This document shows, piece by piece, positions 6,412 to 12,838 of a DNA stretch of 14,187 nucleotides. Every line of letters starts with the position of its first letter. The first letter of the stretch is position 1. The stretch is from Sphingomonadaceae bacterium (GTDB lineage: Bacteria > Pseudomonadota > Alphaproteobacteria > Sphingomonadales > Sphingomonadaceae): assembly GCA_023384025.1 (NCBI GenBank), contig JAHDXX010000067.1, positions 1 through 14,187 of the forward strand, written 5' to 3'. Below the pieces are notes generated by a model that was not told the origin of the DNA, did no database searches, and saw only the letters and a program-made list of their open reading frames with translations. The translations under genes were made by a program, and so were the position numbers.

Positions 6412-6750
6412 ATGAAAAAGATCGAAGCGATCATCAAACCCTTCAAGCTCGACGAAGTGAAGGAAGCGCTGCACGAAATCGGCGTGTCTGGCATCACTGT
6501 GACCGAAGCCAAGGGGTTCGGCCGCCAGAAGGGCCACACCGAGCTCTATCGCGGTGCCGAATATGTCGTCGACTTCCTGCCCAAGGTTAAGCTCGAAGTG
6601 GTCGTCAACGACGCCATCGCCGAGCGCGTGGTCGAAGCGATTGCCGGTGCGGCCCAGACCGGCCGGATTGGCGACGGCAAGATCTTCGTCGTGCCGGTGG
6701 AAAGCGCACTGCGCATCCGCACCGGCGAGAAGGACGACGACGCAATCTGA
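6412..6750 (+). CDS. glnB: Nitrogen regulatory protein PII
   Basis: This is the 112-residue trimeric PII signal transducer, the standard family length. It starts MKKIEAIIKPFKLDEVKEAL, typical of GlnB rather than GlnK. The T-loop is intact, with Tyr51 in the YRGAEYVVDFLPK block, the residue uridylylated by GlnD under nitrogen limitation. The C-terminal GRIGDGKIFV block, part of the ATP/2-oxoglutarate site, is also present. It senses 2-oxoglutarate and ATP/ADP and controls GlnE (adenylylation of GlnA) and NtrB. ATG 6412 matches the family start exactly; the AGGGAAGCGGGAA upstream gives a purine-rich but weak binding site. It lies 70 bp before glnA on the same strand and is probably cotranscribed. 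The sigma-54-like site at 6298-6315 suggests nitrogen control. Confidence 0.98.
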   Translation: MKKIEAIIKPFKLDEVKEALHEIGVSGITVTEAKGFGRQKGHTELYRGAEYVVDFLPKVKLEVVVNDAIAERVVEAIAGAAQTGRIGDGKIFVVPVESALRIRTGEKDDDAI

Positions 6751-6780
6751 TCAAGTTCACTCCCCGTCACAGTTCCAAAC

Positions 6781-6800
6781 CCCTGCGGCTGATCGCAGGG
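6781..6800 (+). other. Hairpin in the glnB-glnA intergenic leader
   Basis: CCCTGCG (6781-6787) and CGCAGGG (6794-6800) form a perfect 7-bp, mostly GC stem with a 6-nt loop, 20 nt before the glnA start. No T-run follows, so a full terminator is unlikely. It may act as an RNA-stability or processing element that sets the ratio of glnA to glnB, or as an element affecting glnA ribosome access. The glnA ribosome-binding site (AAGGAAG, 6807-6813) lies outside the stem. Confidence 0.4.
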
Positions 6801-6820
6801 CACCAGAAGGAAGAAACCGA

Positions 6821-8230
6821 ATGAGCAAGGCAAAGGACATCCTCAAGCAGATCAAGGAGCACGAGATCGAGTGGGTCGATCTGCGTTTCACCGACCCCAA
6901 GGGCAAGTGGCAGCACCTGACCATGGTCGCCGGTATCCTGGGTGAGGACGAGCTGGAAGACGGCCTGATGTTCGACGGTTCGTCGATTGCCGGCTGGAAG
7001 GTCATCAACGAATCCGACATGATCCTGAAGCCCGACCTTGACCGGGCGGTGGTCGATCCATTCAGCGCCACCCCGATGCTGGTGCTGTTCTGCGACATCG
7101 TCGAGCCTTCGACCGGCGATCTCTACGCCCGCGACCCGCGCTCGACCGCGAAGCGCGCTGAAGCCTACCTCAAGACCACCGGCATCGGCGACACCGTCTA
7201 CGTCGGCCCCGAAGCCGAATTCTTCATGTTCGACGACGTGCGTTTCGAAGACGGCTACGCCGGTTCGGGCTTTGCCATCGACGATATCGAGCTGCCGACC
7301 AACACCGGCAAGGAATACGAGAGCGGCAACCTCGCCCACCGTCCGCGCGCCAAGGGCGGCTATTTCCCGGTTGCCCCGGTCGACAGCGCTGTCGACATCC
7401 GTGCCGAGATGGTTTCGACCATGATCGAAATGGGCCTCAACTGCGACAAGCACCACCACGAAGTGGCGGCTGCCCAGCACGAACTCGGGGTGACCTTCGA
7501 CACGCTGGTCAAGACCGCCGATAACATGCAGATCTACAAGTACGTCGTGCACCAGGTCGCCCATGCCTACGGCAAGACCGCGACCTTCATGCCCAAGCCG
7601 ATCAAGGCCGATAACGGTTCGGGCATGCACACCCACATGTCGATCTGGAAGGATGGCAAGCCGACCTTCGCGGGCAATGGCTACGCCGGCCTGTCGGAAA
7701 CCTGCCTTTACTACATCGGCGGGGTGATCAAGCACGCCAAGGCGCTGAACGCCTTCACCAACCCGTCGACCAACAGCTACAAGCGGCTGGTCCCGGGCTT
7801 CGAAGCGCCGGTGCTGCTGGCCTATTCGGCGCGCAACCGCTCGGCGTCGTGCCGCATTCCTTACGGTGCGGGCGACAAGGCCAAGCGGGTCGAGTTCCGC
7901 TTCCCCGACGCGCTCGCCAACCCGTACCTTGCCTATGCCGCGCTGCTGATGGCCGGTCTCGACGGGATCCAGAACAAGATCCACCCGGGTGAAGCGATGG
8001 ACAAGAACCTGTACGATCTGCCGCCGGCCGAACTGGCCGAAGTGCCGACCGTGTGCGGCAGCTTGCGCGAAGCGCTCGAGTCGCTGGCTGCAGACCACGA
8101 CTTCCTGCTCAAGGGCGACGTGTTCTCGAAGGACCAGATCGATGCCTACATCGAACTAAAGTGGGAAGAAGTCACCCGCTGGGAAACCACCCCCAGCCCG
8201 GTCGAATTCGACATGTACTACAGCGCCTGA
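6821..8230 (+). CDS. glnA: Type I glutamine synthetase
   Basis: This enzyme makes glutamine from glutamate and ammonia with ATP, the main ammonia-assimilation step; the type I enzyme is a cytoplasmic dodecamer. The 469-residue length is standard for GSI-beta. Recognisable motifs in order: MFDGSSIAGW (50-59), the GPEAEFF metal-binding block, the ATP-binding segment with NGSGMHTHMS, the NRSASCRIP active-site arginine region, and the adenylylation tyrosine Tyr398 in KNLYDLPP, which shows GlnE-type covalent control. ATG 6821 follows AAGGAAG with good spacing and matches the family N terminus. It is the second gene of the glnB-glnA unit and ends 23 bp before a strong terminator. Codon use is clean, as expected for a highly expressed gene. 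Confidence 0.99.
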   Translation: MSKAKDILKQIKEHEIEWVDLRFTDPKGKWQHLTMVAGILGEDELEDGLMFDGSSIAGWKVINESDMILKPDLDRAVVDPFSATPMLVLFCDIVEPSTGDLYARDPRSTAKRAEAYLKTTGIGDTVYVGPEAEFFMFDDVRFEDGYAGSGFAIDDIELPTNTGKEYESGNLAHRPRAKGGYFPVAPVDSAVDIRAEMVSTMIEMGLNCDKHHHEVAAAQHELGVTFDTLVKTADNMQIYKYVVHQVAHAYGKTATFMPKPIKADNGSGMHTHMSIWKDGKPTFAGNGYAGLSETCLYYIGGVIKHAKALNAFTNPSTNSYKRLVPGFEAPVLLAYSARNRSASCRIPYGAGDKAKRVEFRFPDALANPYLAYAALLMAGLDGIQNKIHPGEAMDKNLYDLPPAELAEVPTVCGSLREALESLAADHDFLLKGDVFSKDQIDAYIELKWEEVTRWETTPSPVEFDMYYSA

Positions 8231-8253
8231 TCCGCGATCAGGCTCTGGAACGG

Positions 8254-8290
8254 AAAACCCCGGTGGCAGGAGCCGCCGGGGTTTTTCTTT
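8254..8290 (+). terminator. Intrinsic terminator after glnA
   Basis: A 14-bp uninterrupted stem forms between 8254-8267 and 8272-8285: four A-T pairs, six G-C pairs, one T-G wobble and three G-C pairs, closed by an AGGA tetraloop. The right arm runs into TTTTTCTTT (8282-8290), the classic T-tract. This is the clearest terminator in the window. It closes the glnB-glnA transcription unit and isolates the CHAT gene downstream. The A-rich left flank also gives a T-tract on the opposite strand, but no minus-strand gene would use it. Confidence 0.93.
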
Positions 8291-8368
8291 GTCCTGCGCC
8301 AAGTCTGACAGCACCTGTAACTTGCAGCGAAACCGGCCCAGTCGCACAAGCGGCCATGGAGGGACCAA

Positions 8369-11233
8369 ATGGCACGGTGGCGTGAACTGGGATTGGCACT
8401 CGTGCTGGCGCTGGCGCCGGTACCGGCCATGGCACAGGCTGGTGATGCGGCCCTGTCAGCGGTGGAGCAGCTGATCGAGACGGGCAAGGCGCAGGATGCG
8501 GAAAAGCTCGCCCGGGCCATGCTGGAGGGGGCAGAAAAGAAGCACGGCCCCAAGAGCCTCGCTGCGGCGAAGGCGCGGTTGCCACTGGCCTATGCCCTGT
8601 TCGCGCTCGGGCGAGGACCTGAGGCGGTGAGGCTGCTGGGCGAACAGGTCGCACTGATTGAAACGGTAGCCGGGGCAAATTCGCAGGACGCAGTCGAGGC
8701 CCGCTCGATCCACACCTCGGCGATGATGACGCTGGCCGACCAGTACGAGGAACAAGGCAACTTTATCGCGGCCGAGCCATTGCTCGAAGCGATCATCGCC
8801 AACTACGCCCGCTTCCGCCCGGAAAGCGATCCCGATGTGTTGCAGTTCCGCAGCCGCCTCGCGATCAACATCAAGGACCAAGGCCGCCCCGCCGAGGCCG
8901 AACCGGTCATGCGCCGCACGGTCGAGCTGATGGAACAGCATCTCGGGGCTGACGATTCAACCACCCTTTCCGGCATCAATAACCTGGGCCGGATCATCGA
9001 GATCCAGGACCGCCATCCGGAGGCATACGCGCTCTACAAGGAAGCCTACGACCGGGGGGCCGCGCGGCTTGGGCCGGACAGCCCCGACGTGCTGGTGTTC
9101 GGCCAGAACATGGGCGCTTCGCTATTGTACCAGATGCGGCTGGCCGAAGCGGTGCCGGTGATCCGCGACACACTTGAACGGCGCCGGAAAGTGCTGGGCA
9201 ACGACCATCCGCACACGATCTACAGCCTGTCCGACCTCGCCACCGCGCTGACCTTTGGGGATGACCCAGCCTCCGCAGGCCCGGTGTGGGAAGAAACGGT
9301 CGCGCGGGCGCAGAAAGTGCTCGGCCCGGACCATCCGCATACGGCGCAGATCAGGAACGGTTACGCGCTCTATCTTGACCGGGCCGGTAGCAGTCCGGAT
9401 GCGGCGCTGGCCGAAGCACGCGCCTCTGCCGCCACCATCCGTGCCCGGCGCAACGCGCTCGGCCTCGACCCGCGCGGCCAGCGCAGCCTGTCGACCTTCA
9501 CCGAGCAGGATGCGTTCTATTTCAAGCTGCTGCTCCACACCCTGCGGCAATCCGGAGATGCCGATCCCGCCATGACCCTGCCCAAACGCGTGGCCCTGCT
9601 CAGCGAGGCCGTCGCCGCAATGCAGGAAGCCATGGAAAATCCCGCCAACATCGCGGTGATCCGCCGCGCCGCCGAACGTGCCGCTGCCGAACGCGGCCCG
9701 GGCCTCGCCAGGCTTGCCGCCGAGCGGCAGGCGCTGTCGGAAGCCTGGGCCAACGCCGCAGAGGCGCGCCGCATAGCGCTCGCCGGGAACGCCGGCGCTG
9801 CCGCGCTGACCGCGATCGAAGCAGAACAGGCCTCGCTGGAACAGGGCATCGCCGCGATCGACGCGCGATTCGAAGCGGAATTCCCCGACTTCTTCTCGCT
9901 CCTGCGCCCTGCCCCGGTCAGCATTCCCGAACTGTTTGCCCTGCTCAAGCAGACGCCGGATGAAGCCGTCCTCATGGTGCTGCCGACCCCGTTCGGCACG
10001 CACACGATCGCGGTTTCCTCGAGCAATTTCGACTGGCAGGTTTCCGAGCTCAGCGAAGGCGTAATCGACGCGGCCGTCCGGCGCTTGCGGTGGGATCTTG
10101 GTGCTTCGGTTGATGTCACCCCATCCGAGGAAGAGGAATGGTTCAACGAAGGCGAGGGGATCTACCCGTTCGACCGGGCCATGGCATTCGGGTTCTATCG
10201 CCAGCTGGTGGAACCGGTCGAGGACGTGCTCAAGGGCAAGCGCCACGTCTACGTGGTCGCCGGTGGCAGCCTGTCGAGCCTGCCGTTCGGTGTGCTGGTG
10301 ACCGAACAGCCGCAAGGCGCTGACGGTGACCCGGCCAACTTGCGCGCGACCAAATGGCTGGCAGACAAGTATGCCCTGGTCCAGTTGCCCTCGCTCCAGG
10401 CGCTGACCTTCCTGCGGCAGTTCGGCTCCAACACGCAGACCGCACCCGACGGCTTCCTCGGCTTCGGCGATCCGGTGTTGCAGGGCGTGGCGCAGCAGCG
10501 GGGCGGAGGCAAGAACATGCGCGGCACCCGGGGCGGCGCGATCCCGGTTGCTGCGGCCTATCGCGATGAAGGCCCAAGTGGCCAGCCGACAGTCAATCTC
10601 GCCGCGCTCAAGGCCATGGCCCGCCTGCCGGGCACAGCCGAGGAACTGGAACAGATGCGCAAGGTACTGGGTGCTCCGGCCAACGCGGTCATGATGGGCA
10701 GCAAGGCCACCGAAGTCGCGGTCAAGCGAGCGGACCTTACCCGCGCTAGCGTGATCGCCTTCGCCACGCACGGGCTGCTTGCCGGGGAAATCGACGGATC
10801 GAGCGAGCCCGGCCTCGTGTTCACCCCGCCCGATGTCGCTTCGCCGGAGAACGACGGGCTTCTGACCATGTCCGAAATCGCGGCGCTGCGGATGAATGCG
10901 GACTGGGTTATCCTGTCGGCCTGCAACACCGCAGCGGGCGACGGCAGCCAGGGGGCGAGTGGCCTGTCCGGCCTTGCCCGCGCCTTTTTCCTCGCCGGGG
11001 CAAAGAGCCTGCTTGCCTCGCACTGGCCGGTGCGTGACAATGTCGCGGCACGACTGACGGTGCGCGCCATCGCCATCGGCAAGGAAAACCCGTCCCTGTC
11101 CCGCGCGGAAGCATTGCAGCAGGCGATGCGCGAAATCCGCAACGACGCCTCGCATGACAGCGATATCGACACCTGGGCCCATCCCAATGCCTGGGCACCG
11201 TTCACTCTGATCGGGGATGCGAGCGGGCGCTAG
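8369..11233 (+). CDS. Secreted TPR-CHAT domain protein (putative caspase-like cysteine protease)
   Basis: This 954-residue protein starts at ATG 8369, 5 nt after GGAGGG. A Sec signal peptide is apparent: Arg-containing start, hydrophobic core (7-16) and AMA cleavage after Ala22, so it probably acts in the periplasm or outside the cell. Residues about 40-345 hold tetratricopeptide-type repeats of the kinesin-light-chain kind; LG-x-D/N landmarks fall at 192, 234, 276 and 318, an exact 42-residue period. A helical, Ala/Glu-rich stretch follows (about 400-500). The C-terminal part (about 530-950) is a CHAT domain with the predicted catalytic pair His801 (FATHG) and Cys852 (SACNTAAG), and the family's late GARAFFLAGAKS-like and HWPV segments. 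A Gly/Arg-rich loop lies near 709-722. CHAT enzymes are clan CD peptidases, related to caspases and separase; activity and substrate here are unknown. The exchanger gene follows after 36 bp. Confidence 0.9.
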   Translation: MARWRELGLALVLALAPVPAMAQAGDAALSAVEQLIETGKAQDAEKLARAMLEGAEKKHGPKSLAAAKARLPLAYALFALGRGPEAVRLLGEQVALIETVAGANSQDAVEARSIHTSAMMTLADQYEEQGNFIAAEPLLEAIIANYARFRPESDPDVLQFRSRLAINIKDQGRPAEAEPVMRRTVELMEQHLGADDSTTLSGINNLGRIIEIQDRHPEAYALYKEAYDRGAARLGPDSPDVLVFGQNMGASLLYQMRLAEAVPVIRDTLERRRKVLGNDHPHTIYSLSDLATALTFGDDPASAGPVWEETVARAQKVLGPDHPHTAQIRNGYALYLDRAGSSPDAALAEARASAATIRARRNALGLDPRGQRSLSTFTEQDAFYFKLLLHTLRQSGDADPAMTLPKRVALLSEAVAAMQEAMENPANIAVIRRAAERAAAERGPGLARLAAERQALSEAWANAAEARRIALAGNAGAAALTAIEAEQASLEQGIAAIDARFEAEFPDFFSLLRPAPVSIPELFALLKQTPDEAVLMVLPTPFGTHTIAVSSSNFDWQVSELSEGVIDAAVRRLRWDLGASVDVTPSEEEEWFNEGEGIYPFDRAMAFGFYRQLVEPVEDVLKGKRHVYVVAGGSLSSLPFGVLVTEQPQGADGDPANLRATKWLADKYALVQLPSLQALTFLRQFGSNTQTAPDGFLGFGDPVLQGVAQQRGGGKNMRGTRGGAIPVAAAYRDEGPSGQPTVNLAALKAMARLPGTAEELEQMRKVLGAPANAVMMGSKATEVAVKRADLTRASVIAFATHGLLAGEIDGSSEPGLVFTPPDVASPENDGLLTMSEIAALRMNADWVILSACNTAAGDGSQGASGLSGLARAFFLAGAKSLLASHWPVRDNVAARLTVRAIAIGKENPSLSRAEALQQAMREIRNDASHDSDIDTWAHPNAWAPFTLIGDASGR

Positions 11234-11269
11234 CGGGAACCAGCGGCGTCCTCTATCGCTTGCCCGGAC

Positions 11270-12223
11270 ATGACAACCGCATTGCTGATTCTGGGTGGGC
11301 TGGTGTTTCTCGCGGCCGGGGGCGAACTGCTGGTGCGCGGGGCCGTAGGCCTGTCGCAGATCCTGCGGATTTCACCATTGCTGGCGGGCCTGACCATTGT
11401 CGGCTTCGGCACTTCCATGCCCGAACTCGCGACCAGCGTGCAGGCTGCAATGGGCGGCTCGCCGGGCATTGCGCTGGGCAATGTGATCGGCTCGAATATC
11501 GCCAATATCCTGCTGATCCTGGGGATTTCCGCACTGGTCATGCCGCTGGCGGTCAACCCGGCCTCGTTCCGGCGGGATTCGATTGCCATGGCCGGTTCCG
11601 CCGTGCTGTGCGCGGGCGCGGTAATGCTCGGGCGGATCGAATGGATTGTCGGTTCGGTGCTGGTGCTCGCGCTGACCGGCTACATCTGGTGGGCCTACCG
11701 CTCCGAAGCGCTCGCCGACGATGACGAAGCCCATCGGCACGAAGCCGAACTGGCCGACACCATGCCACGTTCGCACAACGCGTGGCTGCTCGGCCTGATG
11801 GTCGTGGCCGGCCTCGCCGCCGCGATCTTCGGCGCGCGCCTGCTGGTGCAGGGCGCAGTCGTGCTCGCGCAAGCTGCAGGCGTATCAGAGAGCGTCATCG
11901 GGCTGACAGTCGTGGCCATCGGCACTTCTTTGCCGGAACTGATCGCGTGCCTCGTGGCGGTATGGAAGAAACACCCTGATGTTGCCCTGGGCAATGTTGT
12001 CGGATCCAACATCTACAACCTGCTCGGCATCCTCGGCCTGACCGCGATCGTCCATCCGATCGAGGTCCCGGCAGAGATCGCACGGTTCGACATTGCGATC
12101 CTGCTCGGCGTAACCGCGCTCTTGCTGGTGCAGCTGCGCAGCGGCTGGAAGGTCACGCGCAGCGAAGGCCTGCTGCTGGTCGCGCTCTACGCGGGCTACA
12201 CAGTGTTCTTGCTGGTGCGGTAA
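11270..12223 (+). CDS. Calcium/sodium antiporter of the CaCA family (YrbG-like)
   Basis: This 317-residue inner-membrane exchanger has about ten hydrophobic segments in two homologous halves. The first alpha repeat carries GFGTSMPEL (45-53) with GNVIGSN (70-76). The second carries AIGTSLPEL (216-224) with GNVVGSN near residue 247. The acidic residues Glu52 and Glu223 are the expected cation ligands. A polar, His/Asp/Glu-rich loop (about 144-166) separates the halves. The family exchanges Ca2+ for Na+ or H+, sometimes with K+; ion specificity cannot be read here. ATG 11270 lies 36 bp after the CHAT stop with no terminator between and a poor ribosome-binding site, so it is probably cotranscribed with the CHAT gene. 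The stop codon sits in a 6-bp stem-loop. Confidence 0.93.
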   Translation: MTTALLILGGLVFLAAGGELLVRGAVGLSQILRISPLLAGLTIVGFGTSMPELATSVQAAMGGSPGIALGNVIGSNIANILLILGISALVMPLAVNPASFRRDSIAMAGSAVLCAGAVMLGRIEWIVGSVLVLALTGYIWWAYRSEALADDDEAHRHEAELADTMPRSHNAWLLGLMVVAGLAAAIFGARLLVQGAVVLAQAAGVSESVIGLTVVAIGTSLPELIACLVAVWKKHPDVALGNVVGSNIYNLLGILGLTAIVHPIEVPAEIARFDIAILLGVTALLLVQLRSGWKVTRSEGLLLVALYAGYTVFLLVR

Positions 12224-12237
12224 AACCACTTCCGCAC
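12215..12237 (+). other. Stem-loop over the exchanger stop codon
   Basis: GTGCGG (12215-12220) and CCGCAC (12232-12237) are perfectly complementary, with an 11-nt loop containing the TAA stop. No T-tract follows, so termination by this element alone is doubtful. It may protect the 3' end. The rest of the 108-bp gap before the lysozyme gene holds an imperfect inverted repeat (CACAAAACC at 12261-12269 with GGTTTGTG at 12286-12293) that could be an operator; I cannot place a promoter with confidence. Confidence 0.3.
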
Positions 12238-12331
12238 GGTCGCATTCCCGGCCCCTGCCCCACAAAACCATTTTCCTACATGCCCGGTTTGTGTTTCATG
12301 TCCCCGCCTCGCACGCACACGGAGGCACCCC

Positions 12332-12838
12332 ATGACATGTTCCGTAACCAACCAGCCCGAAGCCCTGACCCTGGGGCCTGACGGGATCGCCCTTATCAAG
12401 CAGTTTGAAGGCTGCGCGCGGCTGCGGCCGGACGGGCGCTTTGCCGCCTATCCTGACCCCGGGACCGGCGGTGCACCGTGGACTATCGGCTGGGGGACGA
12501 CCGGGCCAGATATCGGGCCGAACACAGTCTGGTCAGGCCCGCACTGCGATGCCCGGCTTGAGGCGGACCTCGTCCGCTACGCTGACGAAGTCAGGCTGGC
12601 GCTCGGAGATTCTCCGACCACCCAGCACCAGTTCGATGCGCTGGTCAGTTTCCATTACAACACAGGCGCCATTCGCCGGGCGACACTGACCCGCAGGCAC
12701 CGCGAAGGCAATCACGCGGCCGCAGAGCGAGAATTCCATCGCTGGAATCGCGCAGGCGGGCGCGTGCTGGCCGGGCTGGTGAGGCGCAGGGCGGCCGAAG
12801 CCCACCTTTATGCAGGGAAGGTCAGTAATCCCGGCTGA
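12332..12838 (+). CDS. GH24 (phage-type) lysozyme / endolysin-like muramidase
   Basis: This 168-residue protein is related to T4 and phage 21 type lysozymes, which cleave the MurNAc-GlcNAc bond of peptidoglycan. The catalytic triad pattern is present: Glu26 (KQFEGC), Asp42 (YPDPG) and Thr51 (WTIGWG). The spacing between Glu and Asp is 16 residues against 9 in T4 lysozyme, owing to a short insert of the LRPDGRF type. The later QFDALVSFHYNTG block and the C-terminal RRRAAEAHLY block are typical of the endolysin family. ATG 12332 has GGAGG 6 nt upstream. There is no cleavable signal peptide or N-terminal anchor, so export would need a holin or another route, yet no holin, spanin or phage gene is visible. 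The last 17 bp overlap the 3' end of the convergent tamB. It may be a domesticated phage gene. Confidence 0.92.
   Translation: MTCSVTNQPEALTLGPDGIALIKQFEGCARLRPDGRFAAYPDPGTGGAPWTIGWGTTGPDIGPNTVWSGPHCDARLEADLVRYADEVRLALGDSPTTQHQFDALVSFHYNTGAIRRATLTRRHREGNHAAAEREFHRWNRAGGRVLAGLVRRRAAEAHLYAGKVSNPG

Noticed and set aside
6767..8098. A 443-codon minus-strand frame opposite glnA
   Set aside because: Antisense to an unmistakable glutamine synthetase; His/Val/Gly-rich shadow sequence without a domain.
8291..8368. A sigma-70-type promoter for the CHAT gene
   Set aside because: Candidate -35 (TTGTCC, CTGACA) and -10 (TGTAAC) hexamers do not have acceptable spacing to each other; a promoter is expected here but cannot be placed.
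9122..11182. A very long open frame on the minus strand inside the CHAT gene (686 codons)
   Set aside because: It is a frame shadow of GC-rich coding DNA: the translation is rich in Arg/Gly/His with no recognisable domain, while the plus strand encodes a clear signal peptide, TPRs and CHAT motifs.
8369..11233. A CRISPR-associated TPR-CHAT (Craspase-like) system
   Set aside because: No CRISPR array or Cas gene is visible, and this protein has a Sec signal peptide, so it is unlikely to be the cytoplasmic type III-E partner.
12332..12838. A prophage or phage remnant around the lysozyme
   Set aside because: Both flanking genes (cation exchanger and tamB) are core chromosomal genes, and no integrase, attachment repeat or phage structural gene is seen.
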